Positions 48,121 through 57,386 of a DNA stretch of 64,000 nt are shown in pieces; the first letter of the stretch is position 1, and each line of letters begins with the position of its first letter. The stretch comes from Sphingomonas hengshuiensis. Its GTDB lineage: Bacteria; Pseudomonadota; Alphaproteobacteria; Sphingomonadales; Sphingomonadaceae. The notes under the pieces were generated by a model that saw only the letters and a program-made list of their open reading frames with translations, was not told the origin of the DNA and did not search any database. The stretch is from positions 5,069,001 to 5,133,000 of the forward strand of contig NZ_CP010836.1 in NCBI RefSeq assembly GCF_000935025.1, read 5' to 3'. A program made the translations under genes and the position numbers.

Positions 48121-48693
48121 TCACCCCGCAGCGGCGCATTCGCCCAGCCGCTTGCCCGTCGCCTGGACCTTGAACGCCAGATAGCCCGGCTGTCCCTTCA
48201 GCCCGTTCTGCTGCGAGAGCAGGATGTCGAACCCGGTCGGCGAACTGGTGCCCGCCGCCCGGATGTGCGTCGCGGGCGCGCCTTCCTTCTTGCAGGTGAT
48301 GTCGGCGTCGATCCTGCCGCCTGCGAGTTCATAGCGCGCGAAGCGGCACGTCCCCGCCGCCTTTTCCAGCTGCTCGAGGTCGAGCGGCTTCAACTCCTTC
48401 TCGGTCCGGCATGCCGTGGTGTCGCGTGCCTGTTTCCGGATCGCCTCGTCCTGCGCGGCGCGGACGTCGGGCGAAACATCGCCGAGTTCGGCGGACTGGA
48501 TCGCGATCTGGAGCCGCCACAGGCCGGGCTTGAGCGCGGTCTTTTCGCGCGCCGCCTTCATCAGCCGCGTCACTTGTGCGCTGTCGACATCGGTCGCGTG
48601 GATCTCGCCTGTCTCCGCCGCCTGCTTCTCCGCAGCCGACTGGCATCCGCCCAGCGGCAGGGCCGCCGCGGCAACCAGCAGAATTCGACGCAT
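48121..48693 (-). CDS. DUF3617-type lipoprotein
   Basis: A 190-residue lipoprotein with signal [20 protein letters not shown] (lipobox LGGC) and the DUF3617 pattern: [14 protein letters not shown], then a cysteine pair [13 protein letters not shown]...[13 protein letters not shown] and [13 protein letters not shown]. Family members are periplasmic, often in multiple copies in sphingomonads and xanthomonads, with no proven function. The three cysteines after the lipobox suggest a disulfide. It is divergent from uvrB, about 55 bp away. Confidence 0.85.
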   Translation of the reverse strand: MRRILLVAAAALPLGGCQSAAEKQAAETGEIHATDVDSAQVTRLMKAAREKTALKPGLWRLQIAIQSAELGDVSPDVRAAQDEAIRKQARDTTACRTEKELKPLDLEQLEKAAGTCRFARYELAGGRIDADITCKKEGAPATHIRAAGTSSPTGFDILLSQQNGLKGQPGYLAFKVQATGKRLGECAAAG

Positions 48694-48747
48694 CTATCCC
48701 ATCCTCAAAGCTTTTCGCCGGGTCGCTCACACCCCATATTGCCTGCG

Positions 48748-50943
48748 ATGGCAATTCAGATTCGCACCAACCTGGCCGAGCCCGACACCGGCGACACCTT
48801 TGTCCCGCACCGCCCGCAGCGGCCGCAAAAGGTCGAGGGCGGGCGACCGTTCAAGCTGGTCAGCGACTATGAACCCTCGGGCGACCAGCGTTTCGCGATC
48901 CCCGAACTGGTCCAGCAGGCGCTTGCCGGCGAGCGCGACCAGGTGCTGCTCGGCGTCACCGGCTCGGGCAAGACCTATACCGTCGCCAAGGTGATCGAGG
49001 AATTGCAGCGCCCCGCGCTGATCCTCGCGCCGAACAAGATCCTGGCGGCGCAGCTGTACGGCGAGTTCAAGAGCTTCTTTCCCGAGAACGCAGTCGAATA
49101 TTTCGTCAGCTATTACGACTATTACCAGCCCGAGGCCTATGTGCCGCGGTCCGACACGTACATCGAGAAGGAAAGCTCGGTAAACGAAGCGATCGACCGG
49201 ATGCGGCACAGCGCCACTCGGTCCTTGCTCGAGCGCGACGACGTGATCATCGTCGCGTCGGTATCGTGCCTGTACGGCATCGGCTCGGTCGAGACCTATT
49301 CGGCGATGATCTTCGACCTGAAGAAAGGCCAGGTCGCCGACCAGCGCGAAATCATCCGCAAGCTGGTCGCGCTCCAGTATAAGCGCAACGACGCCGCCTT
49401 CACCCGCGGCGCATTCCGCGTACGCGGCGACAGCCTGGAGATTTTCCCGTCGCATTATGAGGATACCGCCTGGCGGATCAGCTTCTTCGGCGACGATATC
49501 GAGGAGATTACCGAGTTCGACCCGCTGACCGGCAGCAAGGTCGCGAGCCTCGATTACATCCGCGTCTATGCGAACAGCCATTATGTGACGCCCGGCCCGA
49601 CGCTGAAACAGGCGATGGAGGGCATCCGCCACGAGCTGACCGAGCGGCTCAAGGAGCTGGAGGCGGAGGGCAAGCTGCTCGAGCATCAGCGGCTGGAGCA
49701 GCGGACCAATTTCGACCTGGAGATGATCGCGGCGACGGGGAGTTGTGCCGGGATCGAGAATTACAGCCGCTTCCTCACCGGGCGGCTGCCCGGCGAACCG
49801 CCGCCCACCTTGTTCGAATATCTGCCCGAGAATGCGCTGCTGTTCGTCGACGAGAGCCACCAGACGATCGGCCAGATCAACGGCATGTCGCGCGGCGACC
49901 ACAAGCGCAAGATCACGCTGGCCGAATATGGCTTCCGCCTGCCCTCGGCGATCGACAACCGCCCGTTGCGCTTCAACGAATGGGACGCGATGCGCCCCCA
50001 GACCACCTATGTCTCCGCGACGCCGGGCGGATGGGAAATGGAGCAGACCGGCGGGGTGTTCGTCGAGCAGGTGATCCGCCCCACCGGGCTGATCGACCCG
50101 CCGGTGGAGATCAAGCCGGTCGAGGAACAGGTGCAGGACCTGATCCAGGAATGCATGAAGACGACCGCGATGGGCTATCGCACGCTCGTCACCACGCTGA
50201 CCAAGCGGATGGCCGAGGATCTGACCGAATATATGCACGAGGCGGGGGTGAAGTGCCGCTACATGCATTCGGATACCGAGACGCTGGAGCGGATCGAGCT
50301 GATCCGCGACCTGCGGCTGGGCGTGTATGACGTGCTGATCGGGATCAACCTGTTGCGCGAGGGGCTCGACATCCCCGAATGCGGGCTGGTGGCGATCCTC
50401 GACGCCGACAAGGAAGGGTTCCTGCGGTCGGAGACGTCGCTGATCCAGACGATCGGCCGCGCGGCGCGCAACGTCGAGGGGCGGGTGATCCTCTATGCCG
50501 ATCGCGTGACCGGCAGCATGGAACGCGCGCTGGCAGAGACGAGCCGCCGCCGCGAGAAGCAGGAAGCGTATAACGCCGAGCACGGCATCACGCCGACGAC
50601 CATCAAGCGCAATATCGGCGACATCATCGCGCATGTCGCGTCGAAGGACGGCGTGACGATCGAGATCGACGAGAACCGCCCGCACATGGTCGGCCATAAT
50701 CTGCGCGCCTATATCGAATCGCTCGAGAAGAAGATGCGCGACGCCGCCGCGAACCTGGAGTTCGAGGAAGCCGGTCGCCTGCGCGACGAAATCCGCGCGC
50801 TGGAGGCGGAGGAGCTTGGGCTGCCGGCGGGCGAGCACAAGGCGCCGGTGATGGGGCGGAGCAATGAGGGCAAGCCGGGGACGCGCAAGGGGCGGTACGG
50901 GAAGCAGAGCAAGACGCGGATGGGCGGCCCGCGACGAAGCTGA
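48748..50943 (+). CDS. uvrB: Excinuclease ABC subunit B
   Basis: A 731-residue UvrB. Walker A is [16 protein letters not shown], the DNA-separating beta-hairpin is [19 protein letters not shown], helicase motifs follow ([45 protein letters not shown]), and the UvrC/UvrA-binding UVR domain is near the end ([17 protein letters not shown]). It works with UvrA and UvrC in nucleotide excision repair. The ATG at 48748 (MAIQIRTN) starts the conserved protein; the in-frame extension to 48265 lies over the divergent DUF3617 gene and is excluded. The C-terminus has an extra basic tail of ~25 residues. Confidence 0.97.
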   Translation: MAIQIRTNLAEPDTGDTFVPHRPQRPQKVEGGRPFKLVSDYEPSGDQRFAIPELVQQALAGERDQVLLGVTGSGKTYTVAKVIEELQRPALILAPNKILAAQLYGEFKSFFPENAVEYFVSYYDYYQPEAYVPRSDTYIEKESSVNEAIDRMRHSATRSLLERDDVIIVASVSCLYGIGSVETYSAMIFDLKKGQVADQREIIRKLVALQYKRNDAAFTRGAFRVRGDSLEIFPSHYEDTAWRISFFGDDIEEITEFDPLTGSKVASLDYIRVYANSHYVTPGPTLKQAMEGIRHELTERLKELEAEGKLLEHQRLEQRTNFDLEMIAATGSCAGIENYSRFLTGRLPGEPPPTLFEYLPENALLFVDESHQTIGQINGMSRGDHKRKITLAEYGFRLPSAIDNRPLRFNEWDAMRPQTTYVSATPGGWEMEQTGGVFVEQVIRPTGLIDPPVEIKPVEEQVQDLIQECMKTTAMGYRTLVTTLTKRMAEDLTEYMHEAGVKCRYMHSDTETLERIELIRDLRLGVYDVLIGINLLREGLDIPECGLVAILDADKEGFLRSETSLIQTIGRAARNVEGRVILYADRVTGSMERALAETSRRREKQEAYNAEHGITPTTIKRNIGDIIAHVASKDGVTIEIDENRPHMVGHNLRAYIESLEKKMRDAAANLEFEEAGRLRDEIRALEAEELGLPAGEHKAPVMGRSNEGKPGTRKGRYGKQSKTRMGGPRRS

Positions 50944-50965
50944 CGACGCCTGCCGTCGCAGAATT

Positions 50966-50982
50966 TAACCGCTGTGCGGTTA
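50966..50982. terminator. Short hairpin TAACCGC-TGT-GCGGTTA after uvrB
   Basis: A perfect 7-3-7 inverted repeat 22 bp after the uvrB stop, followed by TATATC rather than a full T-run. It is either a weak terminator of uvrB or an operator for the hemerythrin-like gene that starts 75 bp downstream. Confidence 0.4.
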
Positions 50983-51056
50983 TATCACCGGAAGTTCACG
51001 TAGAGACATGAACGATATGCCATGCTTGCAAGGGGCGCTTGCGTACCGGAGTAGCT

Positions 51057-51485
51057 ATGGCGTCGATCACGGAATTCTGCGCGGAGCACCGCGAACTGGA
51101 GCGCCAGGCGCGGATGTTGCTCGACGTCGTTGCGCTCGAAATCCCCGATCCGGCGTCGGTCGCGGCATTGCGTTGGGGCTTTGCGCAGACGCTGCGCGAT
51201 CATTGCGCGGGCGAGGATTATGCGATCTACGATGTCCTGCTCGCCTCCGGCGATGTCGCCGCGACGCGAACCGCCTGGGCGCAGCGCCAGGAGCATGGCG
51301 CGCTGAGCGCCGCATTCGCGACCTATATCGCGCAATGGTCGGTCGGGCGGATGGCAAGCGAGTGGCCGCTGTTTTGCGCAGAGACCCGCGCGATGCTCGC
51401 CCGGATGCTCGATCGGATCGAGAGCGAGGAAACGATCCTGTTTGCCGAGGCCGAACGCGTCTTCGCGCGTCGCAAAGCGGCCTGA
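51057..51485 (+). CDS. Hemerythrin HHE-domain protein
   Basis: A 142-residue four-helix protein. The metal-site residues typical of the fold appear at EHRELERQ, LRDHCAGEDYAIYDVL, QRQEHGALSAAF and, near the C-terminus, RIESEETILFAEAERV. Such cytosolic proteins bind a di-iron centre and respond to oxygen, NO or iron. The ATG at 51057 has GGAG six bases upstream. It stands alone between uvrB and a lipoprotein gene on the same strand. The final basic residues ARRKAA are short. Confidence 0.82.
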   Translation: MASITEFCAEHRELERQARMLLDVVALEIPDPASVAALRWGFAQTLRDHCAGEDYAIYDVLLASGDVAATRTAWAQRQEHGALSAAFATYIAQWSVGRMASEWPLFCAETRAMLARMLDRIESEETILFAEAERVFARRKAA

Positions 51486-51551
51486 CCCGCCGCGCCCACA
51501 TTCTCCCGCTGCATGGTTGAGCGGGGGGAGCGGTTCGCCCATAAGGCCGCG

Positions 51552-52079
51552 ATGCGCCGCATCCTCTCCGTCACCGTCCTGCTCGCCCTTGCCGGCTGCG
51601 CCGCTGTTCCCGAGGCGACGCCGCCCGCGCAGCCGGTGCCGGTCCCGGTGCCAGCGCCGCCGCCACCGCCGCCCGCCCCCGTGCTTCCCGCCGATTGGCG
51701 CGACTGGCCGCTGACGCCGGGCGATTGGGCGTATCGCCGCGACGCGCGCGGGAGCATCGCGCTGTTCGGCATCGCGGGGCAGGACGCAGCGCTGACCCTG
51801 CGCTGCGACCGGCAGCGCGGCCGTATCTATGTGTCGCGGCTTGCGGCGGTGCCGGTGGCGACCAGCTTCACGCTTCGAACCAGCAGCATGATGCGGACAT
51901 GGGCGATGACACCGGCGGGCGCCGCGTATCTCGCGATCGAACTGCCGGTGCGCGATCCCGCTCTGGACGCGATGGGCTATAGCCGAGGGCGTTTCGTGGT
52001 GGAGGGTGGGGGACAGCCGCCGCTGGTGGTGCCGGCCTGGCCCGAAATCCTGCGCGTTGCCGAGGATTGCCGCGGCTGA
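51552..52079 (+). CDS. Predicted lipoprotein of unknown function
   Basis: A 175-residue protein with signal MRRILSVTVLLALAGCAAVP (lipobox LAGC), a 35-residue proline/valine-rich spacer (PVPVPVPAPPPPPPAPVLP), then a compact domain beginning DWRDWPLTPGDWAYRRDARG and ending EILRVAEDC. The spacer could cross peptidoglycan. The domain shape is common in sphingomonad hypothetical proteins, but no function is known. The ATG at 51552 is chosen over 51513 because the signal peptide starts there. Confidence 0.8.
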   Translation: MRRILSVTVLLALAGCAAVPEATPPAQPVPVPVPAPPPPPPAPVLPADWRDWPLTPGDWAYRRDARGSIALFGIAGQDAALTLRCDRQRGRIYVSRLAAVPVATSFTLRTSSMMRTWAMTPAGAAYLAIELPVRDPALDAMGYSRGRFVVEGGGQPPLVVPAWPEILRVAEDCRG

Positions 52080-52180
52080 TTCCCGCGCGTCGCGACCACC
52101 GTGCGGCGCAGCACAGACCTATGAGACTCGCACCATCTTTTGCGTAAAACAAGACTTGTTCTGCGACTCGCGTTGATTCA

Positions 52181-52470
52181 ATAAGATGCTGTGCCGATGG
52201 GCACGTGCTCTTCAACTAGCGAAAGGAGGTGATCCGATGTCTCATGGTTCAGCAATGGGGTCGGTTCAGTTCGTTCGGGAGACGCGCCGCTAAGCGAGAC
52301 GCGCGGACGGAAGCCCTCCGTCCGAGAGGCAAGCGGGAGGTATTCTCCTCCAGCCAACGCTTGCCGGCGTCCTGCCAAGCGGCCCGCATGGTTTCCCGTG
52401 CTGGAGCTTCCGGCCGCTGACCATGTCGGAGGTCGTCGGTCCCCTGGTGGGGACCGGCGGCCTCTTTCAG
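52181..52470 (+). ncRNA. Candidate structured RNA with a perfect extended Shine-Dalgarno and terminal hairpin
   Basis: This 410-bp gap (52080-52489) has no ordinary gene but clear structure. In order: AAAGGAGGTGATCC (52222-52235), which pairs over 14 bases with the 3' end of 16S rRNA; an 18-codon ORF (52237-52293); hairpin CGGACGGA/TCCGTCCG (52304-52324); hairpin GGCAAGCG/CGCTTGCC (52328-52365) with GGAGG/CCTCC nested inside; AGCGGCC/GGCCGCT (52378-52418); and CGGTCCCC-TGGT-GGGGACCG (52437-52456), followed by CCTCTTTC. The boundaries are estimates. It may be a small RNA, a leader that senses ribosomes, or the mRNA of a tiny peptide. Confidence 0.55.
52237..52293 (+). CDS. 18-residue peptide ORF behind a perfect Shine-Dalgarno
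   Basis: The ORF encodes MSHGSAMGSVQFVRETRR and then TAA. The AGGAGG core ends seven bases before the ATG, and the match to the anti-Shine-Dalgarno extends over 14 bases, far more than for any other gene in the window, so ribosomes should load efficiently. The peptide is basic at its end and has no signal or membrane segment. It is followed within 11 bp by strong hairpins. It could be a leader peptide controlling the structured RNA around it, or itself the product. Confidence 0.5.
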   Translation: MSHGSAMGSVQFVRETRR

Positions 52471-52489
52471 TTCTGGCGCCGATCGGGCG

Positions 52490-53251
52490 TCAGCCCTGTG
52501 CGATGGGCATGGGCGATGGCAGCCGTCCGACTTGCGGCGCCGCGATGAAATCCCCCTGCATCAGCGGCACGCCCAGCGACCGCAGCCGATCATATTCGCT
52601 GCGGGTCTCAACTCCCTCGGCGATCAGGCGAATGTTGTTGCGCTGGGTGATCTGCACCACCTTCTCCACCACCAGCCGCCGCGACCAGCTGCTGCACAGC
52701 CGATGCACCAGTTCCGGGGCGAGCTTGATCGTGTCGGGGGTGAAGTGCGAGAGCAGCGCGAGGCCGTTGTCGGCGGCGCCGAAATCGTCGAACGCCGCGA
52801 TGAAGCCGCGGTTCTGATACGCCTTGACCAGCGCCGTCATCTTGACGCTTTCCAGGTCGTCGCGCTCGCTGAATTCGAACACCAGCCGGCGATTGGGAAA
52901 CCCCAGCCGCCGCGTGATGCGCAGCATCCGTTCGGCATCGGCCTCCGGATCGCCGATATAGGCCGGCATCACCTTCACCGCGAGGCGCACGTCGCGGTCG
53001 AGGATGCCGGCGGCGATTGCCTGTTCGATCGCGGCGATCCGGCACCGCAGGTCGAACGTGGGCAGGATCTCCTCGGGCAGCGCGGCGGCGTAATCGGCGA
53101 CGCATTGGCCATCCGCGCTGTTGAACACCGCCTCGAACGCCGTGATCCGGTTGGTATTGGTGTTGACCACCGGCTGAAACGCCATGGTCAGGGGGCGCGT
53201 GGACCAGATGGCCTTTGGCGCCGCCTCGACGACATTCTGCTCTGCGATCAC
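52490..53251 (-). CDS. EAL-domain protein with partly altered active site
   Basis: A 253-residue EAL-fold protein. The EAL motif reads TAFEAVFNS, DDFG is intact (AAFDDFGAADNG), AEGVET is intact, but the asparagine of the NxxP-type block is replaced (LAVKVMP), the KLD position reads IKLAPEL, and the QGY motif reads LMQGDFIAAP. It may have weak or no phosphodiesterase activity. The C-terminus is close in layout to the EAL protein at 18423-19244 (LCSSWSRRLVVEKVVQI versus LCGSWSRRLAVENIVQL), so the two are paralogues. The start is GTG with AGGAT upstream. Confidence 0.85.
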   Translation of the reverse strand: MIAEQNVVEAAPKAIWSTRPLTMAFQPVVNTNTNRITAFEAVFNSADGQCVADYAAALPEEILPTFDLRCRIAAIEQAIAAGILDRDVRLAVKVMPAYIGDPEADAERMLRITRRLGFPNRRLVFEFSERDDLESVKMTALVKAYQNRGFIAAFDDFGAADNGLALLSHFTPDTIKLAPELVHRLCSSWSRRLVVEKVVQITQRNNIRLIAEGVETRSEYDRLRSLGVPLMQGDFIAAPQVGRLPSPMPIAQG

Positions 53252-53320
53252 CTATCCTGCTCCTGCTCCACCTCCCTGTTCCCATCATAGGCGGGTTGCG
53301 GCGCGAGCGGGCATTTTTGG

Positions 53321-54364
53321 TTACTTGGCGTCGATGGTGATATCCTTGCCGTTCCGCGAGGTGGAGGAAATCGGGCTGCCCTTCTGCACCGCGGCCACCA
53401 CCTGATCCGGGCGGGGCAGGCCGTCAAAGCCGGGGTACACCAGCGTCCGATCCAGATCGTTGAGATAGATGGCGACAGGCGGCTGCTTGTCGTCGAGCGA
53501 TATGCCGGGCGCGACGCTGATCGTCCGACCAGCATCGGCCAATGCCAGCACATAGCTGTCGGTGCCGCCGCTGCGATAGGTTGCGTAGATCGGGCCAGCC
53601 GCACCTTCGCGACACCATGATGTCGGTTCGGCGGCTGGGGCATCGGCGGCGGGGGGCTCCTTCGCCTTGCTGCTGACCATACCGGCAAGCACGCTGCCGA
53701 TCAGTGCATCGGTCATATCCAGCTTCTTCGCCTTGGCACGCTTGGCAAAGGCGAGCGGGGGAAGGGCACAGGGCTGAATCGGGACCGCCGCAGGACTCTC
53801 CGCGACGCCATCGGGCCAGCCGATCGCGGCGATCACGGCGTCGAGCCGGGTCTCCAGCGCATCCGGGGCAAGCGTTGCCGCGCTGATCCGGATCGCGATC
53901 AGTCATTCCCCCAACGGGATCATCGCCACCCCGGTGCTCCGGTACGGCGGCTTGCTGGGCACATAGACGCGGCGCAGCGCGCTTGCCGAACCGCCGGGGC
54001 TGCGCGCGAAGGCGCGGGGGGCGCTGGTCGGCGCAGGATCGCCGAAGGTGCCGCGCTGCTGGATCTGGGTTTCCGCCCGGTCGAACCACATCGGCGCGCT
54101 CTGCAGCGCGGGGCGGAAGATATAGAGGGTGAGGCTGATGTCGTCCGGGTCGCCATATTGCGCGGCGACGTCCAACTCCGCGTTGCTCGAATCGGTAAGG
54201 CGCGTGCGCGGCAGGCCGGTCAACGCTGCCCGCAATATCACCCCGGTCTCGGCATGTTTCCAGCCCGCGGTGGCGGGCACCTCCAGCACGCGCTGCGCCG
54301 TCGCGGGCATGGCCCAGAGGCTCGCAAGCGCGAGCAGTCCCGCCATGAATTTCGATGCTCGCAT
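53321..54364 (-). pseudogene. Secreted protein gene interrupted by one in-frame TGA
   Basis: Read from the ATG at 54364 (GGAGGA seven bases upstream), a signal peptide (MRASKFMAGLLALASLWAMP, cut near ATAQ) leads into 153 codons ending MIPLGE-TGA at 53903-53905. The same frame then continues without a gap for 193 codons (LIAIRISAATLAPDALETRL ... SSTSRNGKDITIDAK) to a stop at 53321. Amino-acid composition is natural on both sides of the TGA and unnatural in the other frames. One base change (TGG to TGA) would explain it. The intact protein would have 347 residues and be periplasmic; no family is recognised. It lies 122 bp downstream of metK. Confidence 0.75.
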
Positions 54365-54430
54365 GCGCTGTTCCTCCCCCGCTTTCGAGCGAAGGCTAGG
54401 CGGGAAGCGTGCCGAGGCCAAGCGTGCAAA

Positions 54431-54462
54431 CGAAAAGGGCCGGAGGATCGCTCCCCCGGCCC
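54431..54462 (-). terminator. Rho-independent terminator of metK
   Basis: Stem GGGCCGG/CCGGCCC (54437-54443 and 54456-54462) lies 24 bp after the metK stop and is followed on the minus strand by TTTTCGTTT. It closes the metK transcript before the interrupted secreted-protein gene. Confidence 0.85.
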
Positions 54463-54485
54463 TGTTTCGCGTCCGATGGCGGCGA

Positions 54486-55697
54486 TCAGGCCAGCGCGGC
54501 CTTGAGGTCGTCGACCAGATCGGTCTTTTCCCAGGGGAAGAAATCGCCCTCGGGGTCGCGGCCGAAATGGCCATAAGCGGCGGTGCGCTCATAGATCGGC
54601 TTGTTGAGGCCGAGATGCGTGCGGATGCCGCGCGGGGTCATGCCGCCGAGCTTCTCGATCGCGCCAATCGCCTGCTCGATCACGTCGTCGCCGACGGTGC
54701 CGGTGCCGTGGGTGTCGACATAGAGCGACAGCGGCTTGGCGACGCCGATCGCATAGGCGAGCTGGATCGTGCAGCGCTTGGCGAGGCCCGCCGCGACGAT
54801 GTTCTTCGCCAGATAGCGGGTGATGTACGCCGCCGAGCGATCGACCTTGGTCGGGTCCTTGCCGCTGAACGCGCCGCCGCCATGGGGGCTGGCGCCGCCA
54901 TAGGTGTCGACGATGATCTTGCGTCCGGTCAGGCCCGCGTCGCCATCGGGTCCGCCGATTTCGAAGCTGCCGGTCGGGTTGATGTGGTAGACGGTCTCGT
55001 CGCTGAGCAGCTCGGCCGGAAGAATGTCGGCAACGACCTTCTTCACATAGGCGTGGAGCTCGGCTTCCTTCTCGCCCTGGTCATAGCCCTTGCCATGCTG
55101 AGTCGAGACGACGATCGCGGTTGCAGCGGCGGGGATGCCGTTTTCGTAGCGCAGCGTGACCTGGCTCTTGGCATCGGGTTCCAGGAAGGGCGCGGCACCC
55201 GAATGGCGGTCGGCGGCCATGCGGTGCAGGATGCGGTGGCTGTAATAGAGCGTCGCCGGCATCAGATCGGGGGTTTCGTCGCATGCGAAGCCGAACATGA
55301 TGCCCTGGTCGCCGGCGCCTTCGTCCTTGTTGCCGCCTGCGTCCACGCCCTGCGCGATGTGCGCCGACTGCGGGTGCAGGTTGTTGTGGAACTTGAGCGT
55401 CTCCCAGTGGAAGCCGTCCTGCTCATAGCCGATGCGCTTGACCGTCGCGCGGACCGTCGCCTCGACTTCCTCGGGCACGCCGGGCGCCCAGTTGCCGGCT
55501 TCGTCCATGATGCCCTTGCCGCGGATTTCACCCGCGAGCACGACCAGCTGGGTGGTGGTCAGCGTTTCGCACGCGATGCGCGCTTCGGGGTCCTTGGAGA
55601 GGAACAGATCGACGATCGCGTCGGAAATCTGGTCCGAGACCTTGTCGGGATGGCCTTCGGAGACCGATTCGGACGTGAAGAGATAATTGGAACGCAT
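54486..55697 (-). CDS. metK: S-adenosylmethionine synthetase
   Basis: A 403-residue MetK making SAM from methionine and ATP. It has [20 protein letters not shown], the loop [18 protein letters not shown], the P-loop-like [19 protein letters not shown] and C-terminal blocks [19 protein letters not shown]. Length is standard. GAGGAAAACC precedes the ATG. Between it and the stop of lnt lies a palindrome related to the one before the ArsR-metF-metH operon, so SAM synthesis and methionine regeneration are probably co-regulated. Confidence 0.98.
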   Translation of the reverse strand: MRSNYLFTSESVSEGHPDKVSDQISDAIVDLFLSKDPEARIACETLTTTQLVVLAGEIRGKGIMDEAGNWAPGVPEEVEATVRATVKRIGYEQDGFHWETLKFHNNLHPQSAHIAQGVDAGGNKDEGAGDQGIMFGFACDETPDLMPATLYYSHRILHRMAADRHSGAAPFLEPDAKSQVTLRYENGIPAAATAIVVSTQHGKGYDQGEKEAELHAYVKKVVADILPAELLSDETVYHINPTGSFEIGGPDGDAGLTGRKIIVDTYGGASPHGGGAFSGKDPTKVDRSAAYITRYLAKNIVAAGLAKRCTIQLAYAIGVAKPLSLYVDTHGTGTVGDDVIEQAIGAIEKLGGMTPRGIRTHLGLNKPIYERTAAYGHFGRDPEGDFFPWEKTDLVDDLKAALA

Positions 55698-55743
55698 GGT
55701 TTTCCTCTAGCCATTGGGGAGGAAAGCTGGCCGTTGCCATGCC

Positions 55744-55763
55744 ATATAAAGCTTTCCTTATAT
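55744..55763. promoter_or_regulatory. Putative ArsR/SahR-type operator before metK
   Basis: ATATAAAG-CTTT-CCTTATAT has the same 8-4-8 layout as the site at 33312-33333 and differs from a perfect palindrome at one arm position. It is 47-66 bp before the metK start and overlaps a possible -10 (TATATG on the minus strand). Confidence 0.62.
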
Positions 55764-55769
55764 TGTGCT

Positions 55770-57329
55770 CTAGCGACCCCAGCGCCGAAACGCAAACGCC
55801 ATTGCCAGCAGCAGCATCGCGACGGCTCCGGCCAGGACATTGCCGAACCGCGCGAACAGCGTGGGCGGCAGCGGGCGGGGCAGCGCAAGTTCGATCGCGC
55901 CTTCCTGCCCCAGCGGGATCGTCTCTAGCAGGCGGCCATGCGCGTCGATCACCGCGGAAATCCCCGTAGGCGTGGCGCGCAGGATCGGCAGGCCTTCCTC
56001 GATCGCGCGCAGCCGCGCCTGCGCGAGATGCTCAGGGGGGCCCCAGCGTCCGAACCAGGCGTCGTTCGAGGGATTGAACAGGAAGGCGGGGCGATGCGCG
56101 CGGTCGACCACCTGTCCGGAGAAGATGATCTCGTAGCAGACCTGGATGCCCGCGGTGCCGAACTCCTGGACCGGAAGCCCGCGCGGGCCGGGGCCGGGGA
56201 GGAAATCGACATCCCCCATCACCAGCCGCGCCAGCCCCAGCGGCGCGAGCAGCGTCCGCATCGGCAGATATTCACCGTAAGGCACCAGATGCGCCTTGTC
56301 ATAGCGCGCGCCGAGCATCCCGGCGGGATTGAGCGTCCACACCGAATTGCCGGCGCCGCTCACCTGCCCCTGTGCATCGAAGAACAACGCCGTTCCGCCG
56401 ATCAGCGCAGTGTCGCGCGGCCCCAGAACGGCGGCGATCCGGGCGCGGACCCAGCGGGGATCGGCGCCGCGATAGAATCGCGGATCGGGATAGCCGTCTT
56501 CGATGTAATAATTCACCATCCCCTCCGGCCACACGATCAGCCGGGGCGCCGCACCGGGCTTACCGCTCCATTCGAGCAGCTTGGCGAGGACGCGCTCGTC
56601 ATAATCGGGCCTGCCGACATTCTCCTGCCCGATATTGGGCTGGACGACGCGGACGCGGGGGGCCGTTGCTTCGGGCGCGGCGGGGGTCTGCGGGAAATCC
56701 AGCGTCGCCAGCCCGGCGATCGCCAGCACGGGCGCGCCGATCAGCAGCGGCAGATACTGGCGCCGCGCCGCGAGGAAGAGCAGCCCGGCGGCCAGCAGTG
56801 CGACTCCCGACAGCGCATAGGTGCCGATCCACGCTGCGATCCCGCCTATGAAGGTCGGCACCCAGATCACACCGAGCGGGTTCCACGGATATCCGGTGAA
56901 CAACGTGCCGCGCAGCCATTCGCTGACGATCCACGCCGCCGCTGCGGCGAGCACGAAGCCGAAATCGGGCTCCACCCATCCCGAGCGATGCCGCACGCTG
57001 CGCGCGAACCGCCACGCCAGCCCCATCGCCAATGCTGGATAGATCGCCAGATACAGCGCCACCAGAATGACCGCGAAATATCCGAGCACCGGCGGCATCT
57101 TGTCCTGATAATCGAAGGCGTGCTGGATCCAGTTGTTGCCGACAGTGAAATGCCCCACCCCGAACACCCAGCCGCGCAGCAGTGCCGAGCGGAGCGTGGG
57201 TGCCTCATGGGTGATCCACAGCAGCGCGGCGAAGCACAGCAGGGCGACCAGCCACCAGTCGAGCGGGGCGAATCCCGTCGCCGACAGGAGACCGGCGGCG
57301 AGCGCGACGAGCATGGGACGGTGCGACAT
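55770..57329 (-). CDS. lnt: Apolipoprotein N-acyltransferase
   Basis: A 519-residue inner-membrane enzyme that adds the third acyl chain to lipoproteins. Eight or so hydrophobic segments fill the first ~200 residues and one lies at the C-terminus; the nitrilase domain between them has the catalytic triad Glu in LIVWPEGMVNYY, Lys in YDKAHLVPYGEYLP and Cys in GIQVCYEIIFSG. Length fits. The ATG at 57329 (MSHRPMLVALAAG) is preferred over upstream codons, which lie in the divergent VOC gene. It precedes metK by ~70 bp. Confidence 0.95.
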   Translation of the reverse strand: MSHRPMLVALAAGLLSATGFAPLDWWLVALLCFAALLWITHEAPTLRSALLRGWVFGVGHFTVGNNWIQHAFDYQDKMPPVLGYFAVILVALYLAIYPALAMGLAWRFARSVRHRSGWVEPDFGFVLAAAAAWIVSEWLRGTLFTGYPWNPLGVIWVPTFIGGIAAWIGTYALSGVALLAAGLLFLAARRQYLPLLIGAPVLAIAGLATLDFPQTPAAPEATAPRVRVVQPNIGQENVGRPDYDERVLAKLLEWSGKPGAAPRLIVWPEGMVNYYIEDGYPDPRFYRGADPRWVRARIAAVLGPRDTALIGGTALFFDAQGQVSGAGNSVWTLNPAGMLGARYDKAHLVPYGEYLPMRTLLAPLGLARLVMGDVDFLPGPGPRGLPVQEFGTAGIQVCYEIIFSGQVVDRAHRPAFLFNPSNDAWFGRWGPPEHLAQARLRAIEEGLPILRATPTGISAVIDAHGRLLETIPLGQEGAIELALPRPLPPTLFARFGNVLAGAVAMLLLAMAFAFRRWGR

Positions 57330-57339
57330 GGGGCCTGCC

Positions 57340-57378
57340 CCTAACAAACTCTCCCCATGCTGGGGAGGATTTGTTAGG
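57340..57378. repeat. 39-bp inverted repeat in the lnt/VOC divergent gap
   Basis: CCTAACAAA...TTTGTTAGG outside and CTCCCC-ATGCT-GGGGAG inside form one nearly continuous stem (9 + 6 pairs, a 2/2 internal loop). It fills most of the 57-bp gap between the divergent starts, so it overlaps any promoters there. Confidence 0.6.
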
Positions 57379-57386
57379 GCCCGGGC

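Noticed and set aside
48265-48747. N-terminal extension of UvrB by 161 codons
   Set aside because: The extension lies over the DUF3617 gene on the other strand and is not part of the UvrB family; MAIQIRTN is the proper start.
52222-52235. Possible 16S rRNA fragment (complement of the 16S 3' tail)
   Set aside because: Only the 14-base anti-Shine-Dalgarno complement matches; no other 16S sequence such as the helix 44/45 region lies beside it. It reads better as a Shine-Dalgarno on the plus strand.
53424-54089. Minus-strand ORF overlapping the TGA-interrupted gene, starting with an ATGA overlap
   Set aside because: The frame is Arg/Cys-rich with no natural protein features, while the original frame resumes right after the TGA with normal composition.
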